Of a stretch of 64,000 bases of DNA, positions 35,014 through 46,600 are shown piece by piece (the first letter of the stretch is position 1; every line of letters begins with the position of its first letter). Below the pieces are notes generated by a model, which did no database searches, was not told where the DNA came from, and saw only the letters and a program-made list of their open reading frames with translations. Source of the stretch: Leptospiraceae bacterium (GTDB lineage Bacteria > Spirochaetota > Leptospiria > Leptospirales > Leptospiraceae); assembly GCA_016711485.1 (NCBI GenBank), contig JADJSX010000023.1:310001-374000 (forward strand). The letters run 5' to 3'. The translations under genes were made by a program, and so were the position numbers.

Positions 35014-35463
35014 TTGAATATTACTGAGTATACAAATCCGAAGGAATATCCTGTTCGTATAGAGTTTTTTGAAGCAGGTGGACCCGTTGCGTCAAATTAC
35101 AAATACAGTACCCATATAAAAGTTTTCAGTAAATCGGATAAAATTTATTTTTATTACAGAGAGGAAAGAATATTTTTATCGAGTAAACCTAGATTAGTCG
35201 TTTCAAATGAGAAAGAACTTTCCATTGATCTTTATAAGGAATTTTTAAATGATCTTTTCGAACAAAAGATTTTAAATCTGAATAAAAGTTTTATTCCAGA
35301 AAATTCTACTTTGCAAAAGTCTAATTTTTTCTCTTTCGAGTTAGGAGATTCAATTCATATACGTTTTGATTATCTTCTCGATCAATTAGGAACTCCTGAA
35401 TTTGAGTCTTTCGAGGATATAATCCAATTAATTAAAAATTTACTTTTTTCTAATTTGCGCTAA
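35014..35463 (+). CDS. Hypothetical protein upstream of the LysM gene
   Basis: A 149-residue protein I do not recognise. It begins with a TTG at 35014 preceded by AGAGGAA. The sequence is mixed alpha/beta with no signal peptide or membrane helix, and contains YPVRIEFFEAGGPVASNYKYSTHIKVF and a C-terminal acidic helix. The LysM gene follows 10 bases later, so they probably share a transcript. Confidence 0.55.
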   Translation: MNITEYTNPKEYPVRIEFFEAGGPVASNYKYSTHIKVFSKSDKIYFYYREERIFLSSKPRLVVSNEKELSIDLYKEFLNDLFEQKILNLNKSFIPENSTLQKSNFFSFELGDSIHIRFDYLLDQLGTPEFESFEDIIQLIKNLLFSNLR

Positions 35464-35473
35464 GGAATCTTTT

Positions 35474-36628
35474 ATGACAAAATATATCGTTAAATCTGGG
35501 GATACACTTTATAGTATAGCTACGAGGATTCTTGGGAATCCAGCCCTGGTAGGCGAGATTAAAAAAAATAATAATCTGAATTCTGATAACCTAAAATTAG
35601 GTATGGAGCTTTTATTACCCGTAAAAACAAAACCAAAAAGCGTTACGACTAACGTTCCTATCAGTGTTGAACAAAAAACTAAAAGTGTGCCGAATAATAT
35701 AGAGTCTGAACCTGTTCCTTTTTTGATTGGAGACAAATTTTATTATAAAAACGAAAATGGAACTCAAATTGAGATTGGAAGTAAAAGACCAAAAGGAATA
35801 ATGAGGGTTGGTCAGTTAAACCCAGAAAAGTTTGCGATAGAAAATAGTGCTCTTCTAAATAGTTTGAAGTTGACTAGTTCCGAGATAAAAGTTTTGTCCG
35901 GTGTTTCAAAAAATGAAGGAAATTTAGATGCGATAAATTCTTGGGATAATGCTTTTTTTAGTTGGGGAATGTTTCAGTGGACGATAGGCACTTTATCTGC
36001 TCAAGGTGAACTCCCTGCGCTATTAAAGTTAATTCAATCTCAAAAACCAGCTCTATTTCAGACCTATTTTGGCAAATTCGGAATTAGTATTTCGAGTGTT
36101 ACTTCAGACATTACTGGGTTTCTTATTTTAGATAAACAAGAAGTGAATAATCCAACTATCAAAGAAAGATTCAGAGACCCAATTTGGGCAATGAGATTTA
36201 TCCAAGCTGGACTAAATCCTGAAATTGCTTCTATTCAAATACTATTTGCCGTAAATAGATTAAATCGTTTTTATTTTAAAAACGAAACTGCTTTAGGCGG
36301 AGTATCGCTTAGTAAGTTGTTAAATTCTGAATATGCAGTTGGTTTATTATTGGATAATCATGTAAACCGTCCCGCTTGGGTTGTTCCATGTGTAGTCAAA
36401 GCTATTGGAGAGTTAGGACTTTCTTTCAATGACTTGTCGAATGCAGATGATGCTACAGAAGGACTTGTGATAGAAAGATACTTACAAATCAGAGAAACAT
36501 ACCAAGCTCCCAAAAGTTCTACCAAACCTATGACTCACGCAAAACAAAGAGGCGAAAAAATCGCAAACTCTGGATTATCCAAACAAAGAAACTCATTTTT
36601 ATCCGGATCCAAAAATCGATCTGTATAA
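35474..36628 (+). CDS. LysM-domain protein with lysozyme-like region
   Basis: A 384-residue protein. Residues 1-50 are a clear LysM peptidoglycan/glycan-binding domain (YIVKSGDTLYSIATRILGNP...LKLGMELLLPV). After a linker, residues 130-330 include SKNEGNLDAINSWDNAFFSWGMFQWTIG, which resembles the glutamate-containing active-site region of lysozyme-like hydrolases found in some phage and spirochaete proteins. No signal peptide is evident, so export, if any, is unexplained. A wall-binding or wall-cleaving role is likely but not certain. Confidence 0.7.
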   Translation: MTKYIVKSGDTLYSIATRILGNPALVGEIKKNNNLNSDNLKLGMELLLPVKTKPKSVTTNVPISVEQKTKSVPNNIESEPVPFLIGDKFYYKNENGTQIEIGSKRPKGIMRVGQLNPEKFAIENSALLNSLKLTSSEIKVLSGVSKNEGNLDAINSWDNAFFSWGMFQWTIGTLSAQGELPALLKLIQSQKPALFQTYFGKFGISISSVTSDITGFLILDKQEVNNPTIKERFRDPIWAMRFIQAGLNPEIASIQILFAVNRLNRFYFKNETALGGVSLSKLLNSEYAVGLLLDNHVNRPAWVVPCVVKAIGELGLSFNDLSNADDATEGLVIERYLQIRETYQAPKSSTKPMTHAKQRGEKIANSGLSKQRNSFLSGSKNRSV

Positions 36629-36648
36629 TTTTTTCTAATTTTTGTAAA

Positions 36649-37056
36649 TTAAAATCCTACAACTTCTACTTTGAAAATTTTAAAATCTTTTTCGTTCTTT
36701 GTGATAACTTTTAGCTTATGGATATGTGCGATAGACGCTATCTGTCCGTCTACAAATGTGGGAGTTTTTCCTAATTTAGAGAGACGAGATTTTTCTTTTG
36801 CGTGCCAAATCGCTGATTGAGAATCGTATTCGAAAATGGGCAGAGTATCTTGAATTGATTTGATATAAGTTTCGAGGATTTTTTTCTTTTTGCTGTCTTC
36901 TAAAAGTTCCATTCCGTATTGTAATTCATGAATTACAATACTACAAGTCGCAAGGGTTGATTCATTTTCTTCTAGGAAGTTCAATACTTTTTGGTCGGGA
37001 GATTTTTTGAGTTGTTCAGAAAGAATATTTGTGTCTAGAAGATACAAAGGCTCCAT
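36649..37056 (-). CDS. VapC-family PIN toxin
   Basis: A 135-residue PIN-domain protein: D8 in LLDTNILSE, the glutamate in IHELQYGMELL, the aspartate in TFVDGQIASIA and the late TKNEKDF. This is the pattern of VapC/FitB-type ribonucleases. It starts 3 bases after the antitoxin stop. Together they form a Phd/VapC-type module with an operator over the antitoxin start. It converges on the LysM gene. Confidence 0.88.
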   Translation of the reverse strand: MEPLYLLDTNILSEQLKKSPDQKVLNFLEENESTLATCSIVIHELQYGMELLEDSKKKKILETYIKSIQDTLPIFEYDSQSAIWHAKEKSRLSKLGKTPTFVDGQIASIAHIHKLKVITKNEKDFKIFKVEVVGF

Positions 37057-37059
37057 GAA

Positions 37060-37350
37060 CTAAAAGATTACTTCTCTGTCTTTGGTCGTATCTCTTAGGT
37101 TGGCGAAGTCTTTATCAGAGAAAGAATTTTTTTTGAATTCGTCGGAGGCACGTAGTGTTTTCAGGGCTTCCGTAAAACTTTTTCGGTTTCCTTTTAGGGA
37201 GTCGTATTCGCGAGTAGAAAGAAGGTATGCGACAACTTTCCCACGTCTCGTGATAGGAATTACGGGTGTGTTCTCCAGTGAATGCACTAAAACGGGAAGG
37301 TGGTTCTTGGTGTGTGCAATGCTGTAGCTTGTTTCAGTCATCATTACCAT
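37060..37350 (-). CDS. Phd/YefM-type antitoxin
   Basis: About 96 residues from the ATG at 37350. Other in-frame ATGs at 37344 and 37341 are close behind, and the longer frame to 37467 has no family support. SIAHTKNHLPVLVHSLENTPVIPITRRGKVVAYLLSTREYDSL is the Phd/YefM DNA-binding fold. The C-terminal 40 residues would wrap around the toxin. It probably represses its own promoter through the inverted repeat at its start. Confidence 0.82.
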   Translation of the reverse strand: MVMMTETSYSIAHTKNHLPVLVHSLENTPVIPITRRGKVVAYLLSTREYDSLKGNRKSFTEALKTLRASDEFKKNSFSDKDFANLRDTTKDREVIF

Positions 37351-37376
37351 ATGGCTATCTAAGTAGCTATATGGTA
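37345..37376 (-). promoter_or_regulatory. Operator-like inverted repeat of the toxin-antitoxin module
   Basis: TACCATATGGCTA (37345-37357) and TAGCTATATGGTA (37364-37376) are reverse complements at 12 of 13 positions around a 6-base spacer and overlap the antitoxin start. This is where antitoxins of this family bind to repress their own operon. Confidence 0.6.
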
Positions 37377-37584
37377 AAAAGTCAATAAAATTTTTATTCC
37401 AACAGAAATATTGAAAGATCACCACAGATGGACTCAGATATGCCAAACGCCAAAAGAAATTACTCATTCGTTTTTAGAACAGCCATATTTTTGACGTTTG
37501 GAAATGCCCTATTTTTTACAAAACGGGAAAATACTTTTGGCGAAGGGTATATTTAGGGATTTAAGCCCATATATCGTAATCCGT

Positions 37585-39039
37585 TTATTCTTCCTCATTT
37601 CCAAGCAAATCATCCGGAAGACTTTTGGTTCCTTTGCCTCCGAGAGATTCGATTTTACGAGCGCGATTGATTAAATTTCCTTTGCCAGATGAGAGTTTAC
37701 CTAAAGCGGATTTATAAACTTTATCAGATTTTTCAATTGCCGTTCCAATTTCATGCATGTCTGTAACGAAACCTTGGAATTTATCTAACATGGCACCTGC
37801 TTCTTTGGCGATTTCTACTACGTTGCGATTTTGTTTTTCTTGTTTCCAGATAACACTGATTACGCGCAATGCTCCAATCAAAGTAGTAGGTGTAACTAGT
37901 AAAATATTCTTTTCGAAAGCGTGGTTGTAAATACCCGGATCGGTGTGCATTGCCAAGGAAAAAGAAGGCTCTATGGGAATAAATAGTAACACAAAATCCG
38001 GAGAATTAATTCCTTTGAGTTTGAAGTATTCTTTGGCGGAGAGAAGTTTGATATGATTGTACAAAGAATCAATATGGTCTTTTAGATACTTGGCTTTTTG
38101 TTCTTTGTCGTCGGTGCCACAATAATTATCATAGGCAACAAGGGAAACCTTGGAGTCAATGACAAGATTTTTATTATCGGGAAGATTTACAATTACGTCT
38201 GGTGTAAAACGTTGATTATCCTCAGAACTTAATTGTTGTTGAATGGTATAATCTCTTCCTTTTTCGAGACCTGATTTGTCCAAGATTCGTTCTAAGATAC
38301 CTTCTCCCCAATTTCCTTGAGCTTTGTTGTCTCCTCTAAGTGCATTCGTTAGATTACGTGCTTCTTCGCTCATAGTTAAATTTAATTTTTCCAAAAGAGA
38401 GATTTGTTCCTTGAGAGAACTTGTTTCTTTTGCTTGTTCGAGTCTCGTGTTATCTACTTTCTTTTCAAACTTTTCTAAATTTTCTCGAAGTGGTTTTAGA
38501 ATAGTGTCTAACGTTTCACCGGTTTGTTTGTTAAAGGAGGAGGAAGTGTTTAAAAGGATTTGGTTTGCAATTTTTTGAAATTCGTCGTTGAACTTTGAGT
38601 TCAATTTTTCGATTTCTTCTTTTTGGCGAACCATGTTTTCTTCTAGAGTTTTAAATTCTATATTTCTGCCCGAAAGAGTTTTTTCTAGTTCGATGGATTT
38701 GAGTTGGAGGGTTTTGAATTCGGAATTGAGAGATTCGTATTTGGATTCAAATTCTTTTACTCTGTCTTCAGTAGCTTTTAACTCCGAACTCCGAGTCGCT
38801 AAATTTTGCCCTAAATTTCGAGTGGTTTCTTGTTCTATTTTCAGGAGCCGCTCCTTCTCGATTAATAGAAGTGAGGCTTGTTCTAATTTGGTTTGGAAGA
38901 TGGCTTTGTCATTTCTAAGAGCATTTTGCTCTTCTGGACTCATTCCTGATTCAGACTGGTATTTGAATTTGGCTAAATAAAAGCCCCCAAACCCGAAAAT
39001 AACCATTACGATTGCGTTTGTGATAAGAACTAATTCCAA
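37585..39039 (-). CDS. rmuC: DNA recombination protein RmuC
   Basis: A 484-residue protein with an N-terminal membrane anchor (residues 1-24), a coiled coil of about 190 residues, and the RmuC nuclease-like domain: QGNWGEGILERILDKSGLEKGRDY, FTPDVIVNLPDNKNLVIDSKVSL, FVLLFIPIEPSF and TLIGALRVISVIW. RmuC limits inversions at repeats in E. coli. The family is related to restriction-endonuclease folds. It stands alone and reads away from the desaturase gene. Confidence 0.93.
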   Translation of the reverse strand: MELVLITNAIVMVIFGFGGFYLAKFKYQSESGMSPEEQNALRNDKAIFQTKLEQASLLLIEKERLLKIEQETTRNLGQNLATRSSELKATEDRVKEFESKYESLNSEFKTLQLKSIELEKTLSGRNIEFKTLEENMVRQKEEIEKLNSKFNDEFQKIANQILLNTSSSFNKQTGETLDTILKPLRENLEKFEKKVDNTRLEQAKETSSLKEQISLLEKLNLTMSEEARNLTNALRGDNKAQGNWGEGILERILDKSGLEKGRDYTIQQQLSSEDNQRFTPDVIVNLPDNKNLVIDSKVSLVAYDNYCGTDDKEQKAKYLKDHIDSLYNHIKLLSAKEYFKLKGINSPDFVLLFIPIEPSFSLAMHTDPGIYNHAFEKNILLVTPTTLIGALRVISVIWKQEKQNRNVVEIAKEAGAMLDKFQGFVTDMHEIGTAIEKSDKVYKSALGKLSSGKGNLINRARKIESLGGKGTKSLPDDLLGNEEE

Positions 39040-39237
39040 GATTTTCTCCTATTTATGTCATATTAGAAGAGTATTACCCCTAAAAATACAACTTTTTCCA
39101 GTATAAGGCAGCCGCCGGACAAATTAACCGAGAAATTGAAACTTTTTTTTGCAACCTTTTGTTTGAGTTTGCATCTTAAAAATTAGAATTAGGGTAACTA
39201 ACCCTGTTTAATTTAAAAATTTTCGAAGGTGGGAGTT

Positions 39238-40158
39238 ATGGAAACTCATATTAAGTCACAAAATACAGCGGGTTCAAAGATTTCCTTGGTAGCATTTACC
39301 TTGATTTCAATGACAGTATTATTCGTATTTACAGTACCCTTTACTTGGGGTTTGTTTTGGTTAGCATTCTTTTCTTATTTTATTAGAATGTTTGCTATAA
39401 CGGGAGTTTATCATAGATACTTTTCGCATAACGCATATAAAACATCTCGTGTGATGCAATTTCTTTTGGCTTGGCTTGGTTGTATGGCACAACAAAAAGG
39501 TCCTCTTTGGTGGGCGGCACATCACAGAAATCATCATAAATATTCCGATACGGATAAAGATTTACATTCTCCGAGACTGACTGGTTTTTGGAATTCACAT
39601 ATGCTTTGGTTTTTAAAGAGTGATTTCAATGAATATGACGAAAAAATTATTAAGGATTACGCAAAGTATCCGGAACTAGTTTGGTTAGATAAATACCACT
39701 GGATTCCGCCTTTATTGTTTTCGATTGTGCTAGGAATGATTAGTTTTCCTGTTCTTGTTTATGGATATGCAGTTGCAACTTTTTTACTCGGACACGGAAC
39801 TTGGACAATCAATTCTCTTTCACACGTCATCGGCAATGTGCGATTTGACTCTGGAGACGATAGTAAGAATAATTGGTTTTTAGCGATTATCACAATGGGC
39901 GAAGGTTGGCATAATAACCACCACTATTACAGACATTCTGCTAACCAAGGATTCTATTGGTATGAGTTTGATATTACCTATTATATTTTAAAACTTCTTA
40001 GTTTTACGGGACTCGTTTGGGATTTGAAAAAACCTCCAGTCCATGTATTAGAAGAAGGTATGAAATTAGATGCACTTAAAAAAGGGAAAAAGGAATTTAA
40101 AAATCTTTCTGGGAAATGGGTTCCTGTTCGTATCCCAACAACGCAAACTCAATCTTAG
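39238..40158 (+). CDS. Acyl-CoA delta-9 fatty-acid desaturase
   Basis: About 306 residues. The ATG at 39238 with GGGAG upstream is better than a GTG at 39229. The three histidine boxes of a di-iron membrane desaturase are present: HRYFSH (59-64), HHRNHH (95-100) and HNNHH (225-229). Two pairs of membrane helices lie between them. It introduces a double bond into acyl chains using oxygen. A short repeat AGGGT/ACCCT (39191-39205) precedes the gene and could be an operator, but it is only 5 bp per arm. Confidence 0.92.
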   Translation: METHIKSQNTAGSKISLVAFTLISMTVLFVFTVPFTWGLFWLAFFSYFIRMFAITGVYHRYFSHNAYKTSRVMQFLLAWLGCMAQQKGPLWWAAHHRNHHKYSDTDKDLHSPRLTGFWNSHMLWFLKSDFNEYDEKIIKDYAKYPELVWLDKYHWIPPLLFSIVLGMISFPVLVYGYAVATFLLGHGTWTINSLSHVIGNVRFDSGDDSKNNWFLAIITMGEGWHNNHHYYRHSANQGFYWYEFDITYYILKLLSFTGLVWDLKKPPVHVLEEGMKLDALKKGKKEFKNLSGKWVPVRIPTTQTQS

Positions 40159-40166
40159 TCACTCAT

Positions 40167-40204
40167 TTTGTAGGGTGTGCGGTTGTTATTGCATTCCCTA
40201 CAAA
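40167..40204. terminator. Terminator hairpin after the desaturase
   Basis: TTTGTAGGG (40167-40175) and CCCTACAAA (40196-40204) form a perfect 9-bp stem directly after the stop codon. It lies in the gap 40159-40645, facing the small minus-strand gene at 40210-40380, and can serve both directions. Confidence 0.6.
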
Positions 40205-40209
40205 TCATT

Positions 40210-40380
40210 TTACAAATCAATATTTTCTGGGTAAATTTCTTCAGGAACTACATAGGACATTCTCAACTTAGGGTCTCTTTTGACCGAAAATCGGCTCTTA
40301 GTATTTTTTTTATCTAATTCATTTTTATTTGAATTCTCCTCATCTGCCTCATTATTCTTTATTTTAGTCAATGTATCCAT
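40210..40380 (-). CDS. Small conserved-looking protein, 56 residues
   Basis: A 56-codon frame on the minus strand of an otherwise gene-free region: an acidic, lysine-rich N-terminal half (MDTLTKIKNNEADEENSNKN), then SRFSVKRDPKLRMSYVVPEE and the end IYPENIDL. The composition change half way and the proline-rich tail look coding. GAGGTAGG lies about 11 bases upstream of the ATG. I do not know a family for it. It ends 5 bases from the desaturase terminator. Confidence 0.5.
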   Translation of the reverse strand: MDTLTKIKNNEADEENSNKNELDKKNTKSRFSVKRDPKLRMSYVVPEEIYPENIDL

Positions 40381-40612
40381 CTTTTTTTAGCCTACCTCAT
40401 TTTGGCGGTATCATTCTACAAATTATGTCGAATATGTCAATTTATTTTTGTAAATAAATTATTGATTTTTTTGGTGATACTATACATATATAAATAGTAA
40501 TTAAAAATTGGATAATATTAACTCATGAATATAGAGTTTTTTTATTGAGAAAATATATGTATTCGGATATTGAATAGTACTTTGATGTTGTAATAAAAAA
40601 GATACCTTAGTC

Positions 40613-40629
40613 TATACAACTATTGTATA
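40613..40629 (+). promoter_or_regulatory. Inverted repeat upstream of the first giant gene
   Basis: TATACAA (40613-40619) and TTGTATA (40623-40629) flank CTA, 17 bases upstream of the start codon at 40646. It could be an operator or part of a promoter region. The rest of 40381-40612 is AT-rich with no recognised gene. Confidence 0.35.
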
Positions 40630-40645
40630 AAAAAGGACATTACCC

Positions 40646-43600
40646 ATGCCAAAATCTAAGGGACTACACGCATTATTAATTACATTATTATTTACTTTTA
40701 CATTTTCAGGTTGCACCGCGTGGCCAGCGGTCGCGGCATTATTAGGGTTGGGTGGCGGTAAGTCGGGAGGTGGAATGTTAATAATTCCTCCTGGAGGATC
40801 TGAGTCAGGTCCGAATCAAGGTGTGCAGCCTGTATCGAGTGAAATAATTTTAACTACTACAACGTCATCTAGGTATTACGGAGCTGGATCAGTAATAGAG
40901 ATAAGTGTAAAGTTTTCAGAGCCTGTGGATGTTACAGGAATTCCTAAATTGCGATTAAATAATTTAGTAGATGTAAATTATTTATCTGGAAGCGGAAGTG
41001 ATACGTTAGTATTTCGATACACGGTACAATCAGGAAATAATGAGGATGTGATCGGACTGGAAACGGCGAGCCAAACAGCTCTAAGCCTGAATGGCGGGAC
41101 GATAAAGTCAACTGCGAATTCTAAAAATATGAGTTTGACTTTGCCAGTACCCGGATCAGTGAATTCATTTGGAAATGGTAAGGTAATAGTAATAGATACG
41201 ATAGTTCCAACTATAACGAATGTGACATCAACAACAACGAATGGCATATATGGGATAGGAGGAACAGTATCGATCGAAGTAGAGTTTTCAGAGGCAGTGA
41301 ATGTAATCGGAACACCGCAGATATTATTAGAGACAGGTGGAGTCGATAGGTTGGTTGATTGTACAACGGGATTTGGAACGACTAGATTAAGTTGTCTATA
41401 CACAATTCAATCTGGAGATATGAGTACTGATTTAGATTATGTAGATGTGAATTCCTTTAGTTTAAATGGATCGACAGTAAAAGATGGAGCATTGAATGAC
41501 GCGACGTTAACGTTAGTTGCCCCTGGAGTAGCAGGGTCTTTGGGATTTAACAGTGACATAGTAGTTAATACATCGTTTCCGAGTGTATCGTTTTCTGTAT
41601 CCTCTTCGAGTGGATTAGAATCTGTATCGAGTGTGACATTAACTGTCGACATATCATTTTCTCCGTTATCAGGGGATGTGAGTGTTCCTTATTCAGTTAC
41701 AGGTGGAACTGCTTCGGGAGGATCTGATTACACTCTCGCAAGTGGGACACTGAGCTACATTATTGGAGATGGGACATCTAAAACGATAACTTTAAATGTA
41801 TCGGATGATATATTAGATGAAAACAATGAGACAGTTATCGTGACGTTAGGAACTCCAACAAACGGAAGTTTAGGATCGAATCCATCGTATACATATACAA
41901 TACTAGATAACGATACAGCGCCGAGTGTATCGTTTGATTTATCTGGTTCTTCTGGAAATGAGAGTGCGACAAACGTAACAATTCCGGTCAGTTTATCAAC
42001 CGCATCAGGCCTAGTTGTGAGTGTGGATTATTCTGTAAGTGGCGGAACTGCAACAGGAAGTGGCACCGACTATACAATTACGAGTGGCACATTGACATTT
42101 GCCGCAGGTATTACAACGCAAAATATTAATTTTGCGGTAACAAATGATTCTGTAAATGAGTTAGACGAAACCGTGATAGTAACGATTTCAAATCCCGGTA
42201 ATTCTAGTTTGGGATCGACTGTAAATCATACATATACGATAACGAACGATGATCCAATTCCAAGTGTTGCATTTGATTTATCTTCCTCAAATGGAAGTGA
42301 AACAGTAACAAATGTATTATTACCCGTATCACTTTCATCGGTATCAGCCCAGACAGTGACAGTAAATTATTCTGTAACAGGGGGAAGTGCGACAGGCGGA
42401 GGAACGGACTATACACTTACTTCAGGCATATTAACATTTCCTGCAGGAACGACAACTCAGAATATTAATTTAACAGTAACGAATGATACACTAGGAGAAT
42501 CGAATGAAACGATAGTTGTAAGTTTATCGAATGCTGGTAATTCGAGTATCGGAGCGAATTCAACTCATACATATACGATAAACGACAACGATGCAACTAC
42601 TGTAGCATTTTCCAGTGCAAGTTCGAGTGGTAGTGAGGGCATATCAGCAGTTAATTTAGGAGTAACTCTTTCCAATGCGAATTCGAGTGTGGTAAGTGTT
42701 GATTATGCGGTGAGTGGAGGAACTGCGACTGGAAGTGGAACAGACTATACATTGGCAAGTGGGACACTTACTTTTAATGCAGGAGTAACAAGTCAGAATA
42801 TTAGTTTGACTATCGTAAATGATACGATGAATGAAACTGATGAAACGATACTTGTGACCTTATCAAATCCAACGGTAGCGACATTAGGTACAAATATTAC
42901 CCATACATATACAATTAACGATAACGACACCGCACCGATTTTATCCATCGACAGTCCGACTGTAGCAGAAGGAAATTCTGGAACTACAACCTTAACCTAT
43001 ACAGTAACTTTATCTGCGGTGAGTGGAAACACAGTATCAGTCAATTATTCTACATCTAACGGAACTGCAACTACAGCGGATAATGACTATATAGCAATAG
43101 CATCCACTGGACTAACTTTTACTCCTGGTCAGACTACGAAGACAATTGATGTAACAATAAATGGAGATACTAAGGATGAGCCAAATGAAACAGTAATAGT
43201 CACTTTAACAACTCCGACAAATGCAACAATTCTATCCGCGATTGGAACGGGAACAATTACAAACGACGATACCGCACCGACTTTATCTATCGACAGCCCG
43301 ACTGTAGCAGAAGGAAATTCTGGAACTACAACTTTAACCTACACAGTAACTTTATCAGCGGCAAGTGGAAACACAGTATCAGTCAATTATTCTACATCTA
43401 ACGGAACTGCAACCACAGCGGATAATGATTATATAGCGATACCATCCACCGGGTTAACTTTTACACCGGGTCAGACTTCGAAGACAATTGATGTAACAAT
43501 CAATGGAGATGCGAAGGATGAGCCAAATGAAACAGTGACAGTGACACTAACAACTCCGACAAATGCAACGATCGTATCTGGTAATGGAACAGGAACCATT

Positions 43601-46600
43601 ACGAACGATGACACAGCACCGACTTTATCCATCAGCAGCCCAAGTGTTACAGAAGGAAATTCTGGGACAAAGGCATTAACCTACACGGTGACATTATCCG
43701 CCGTCTCTGGAAATACGGTTACTGTTGATTATGCAACAGTTGACGGAACTGCAACGATAGCCGATAACGACTATGTAGCCATAGGCGCAACTACACTTAC
43801 ATTTACTGCGGGTCAGACTTCGAAAACATTTGATGTAACGATCAATGGCGATGCGAAGGATGAGACAAACGAAACAGTGGTAGTAACTCTATCGAGTCCG
43901 ACAAATGCAACAATCTTATCCGGGACTGGAACAGGAACCATCACAAACGACGACACCGCACCGACGGTTGCGTTTACTACAACGACATCGAATGGATCAG
44001 AGGCAACAACATCTGTTACAATTCCTGTGACTTTATCCGCAGTATCTGGAAAGTCAATTACGGTAGATTATGCAGTAACAGGTGGAACTGCGACAGGGGC
44101 TGGAACAGACTATACGCTAACAAGCGGAACATTAACATTTTCCGCAGGAGTGACTAGTCAGAATATTTCTGTAACTGTAGTAAACGATACTGTAACAGAA
44201 TTAAACGAAACGATGATTGTAACTCTATCCAATCCAGTTAGTTCCACGTTAGGTGGAAATATAGCACATACTTATACGATTAATGACGATGATCCGCCAA
44301 CAGTTGCATTTAGTTCTACAAACTCTAATGCTTTGGAGTCAGTGACAGCGGTAACAATTCCTGTATCTTTATCGGCGGCGTATGCGAATACGGTTACTGT
44401 CGATTATGCGGTTACAGGCGGGACTGCAACGGGAAGTGGAACAGACTATACACTTACAAGCGGAACGTTAACATTTGCTTCTGGTACGACGAGTCAGAAT
44501 ATATCTATAAATGTAGTAAATGATACAGCGACAGAGGTAGATGAAACGATTATGATAACTTTATCTAATCCAGTTAGTTCCACGTTAGGTGGAAATATAA
44601 CCCATACTTATACGATTAATGACAATGATCCGCCTAGTGTGGCTTTTAGTGTGACTTCATCGAATGGAAGTGAGGCTTCTACTGCCGTTACAATTCCTGT
44701 GACTTTGAGTGGACCTCGAAGTACATCTGTGACCGTGGACTATGCAGTAACAGGCGGGACAGCAACTGGTGGTGGGGGTGATTTTACATTAGCGAGCGGA
44801 ACATTGACATTTGCTGCAGGAGTGACTAGTCAAGATATTGCCCTTACAGTTGTAAACGATACTGCGACTGAATTAAATGAGACGATTATTGTAACACTTT
44901 CTAATCCAACCAATGCAAGTCTCGGTGGTAATTCTGTCCATACTTATACAATCAATGATGATGATCTTCCTACAGTTGCTTTTGATGCGACTGGATCTAG
45001 TGGCGTAGAATCCACTACTTCCGTAACAATTCCGGTAAGTTTGAGTGGAGTTACTTCCGTAACGGTAACAGTGGATTATGCGGTAACTAGTGGAACAGCA
45101 ACAGGAAGTGGAACTGATTACACTCTTACAAGTGGAACATTGACATTTGTTTCTGGAGTAACTACTCAGAATATAACGATGGCGGTTGTAAATGATACTG
45201 CAACTGAATTAAACGAGACGGTTGTGGTAACTTTATCAAATCCTGTTAGTGCTACGTTAGGCGGGAATACAAGTCATACCTATACGATAAATGACAATGA
45301 TCCGCCAATCGTAACTTTCAATACGGGAAGTTCGAATGCTTCAGAGTCAATAACATCTGTAACAATTCCCGTAACTTTATCCGGGGCAGATGCAAATTCG
45401 GTTACTGTAGATTATGCGGTAAGTGGTGGAACAGCTACAGGTAATGGAACTGATTATACCCTCAACAGTGGAACATTGGTATTTAATTCAGGAGAAACTA
45501 GTAAGGATATTACGTTTGCAGTAGTGAATGATTCTTTGTATGAATCGGGAGAAACAATTGTTGTAGATATTTCTAATCCGTCGATTGCTACATTAGGTGC
45601 AATTACTTCTCATACTTATACAATTAACGATGACGATACAGCGCCTACAGTTCAATTTGCGCAATCGACTTCTAATTCTGGTGATGAATCTTCGTTGACA
45701 AGAACTGTAGCGGTAAGTTTATCTGCAGCCGCAGGGCAAGATATTACGGTTGTAGTAACTGACATTACTGGACCCGGAGCGGGATTAGCGATATCAGGAC
45801 TTGATTATACAGCGATAGGTTCTCCTTTGACCGTTACAATTCCTGCTGGGAGCACTACGCAAAATATAGGTATACCAATAACGCAAGATTTAGAATTTGA
45901 GGGTAATGAGACAATTCAATTGTCTTTATCATCTCCGACAAATGCAACGTTAGGTGCGATAGTTGGACATACATTTACAATCATTGATGATGACGCGGGA
46001 ATTTTATCTGCTGAGACAATGGATTTAGATAATAATGGAAAAATTGATCATTACAAGATTACTTTCTCAGAACCTGTGCAGGATTCTACATTTCCGGGTT
46101 ATGCTTCAAATGCATTAGGTAGTGCACAAGTGAATTGGAGAATCGGAGGAACATCTACCGGAGTAGTATTATCACAAGGAAATGCGGAGCCAACGTTAGG
46201 AGATGTTGCCAATGATGAAGTAATGTATTTGAAATTTGATGAATCTGGAATCTATGACACAGACTCCAAACCAGAAGTTACAACATCCGGTAATCCTTCT
46301 CTTTTAACTGTTAGTTCCAAGACTATGGGAGTTGTTTATACTGCGACTGTAACAGAAATCGATAGAGCAAAGCCAGTGGTAGTAACGGCCTCTGGGACAA
46401 CTGCGAGTTCTAATGTAACTGTGTCTTTTTCTGAACCTGTTTGGGGAGCGATCAATATGCCGGCTTGTGGTGCAGGTGGGAATCTAAATGCATCCTCCCT
46501 TACTTATATAGACGTTAGTGGAAATGGATCTTCTTCTTTGACGGGTATGGGAGCGGATTCTTGTGGAACAGATTCTACGGCAATTTTTACTGCAAACACT

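Noticed and set aside
39191..39205. Operator before the desaturase
   Set aside because: The arms are only 5 bp (AGGGT/ACCCT), too short to claim by eye.
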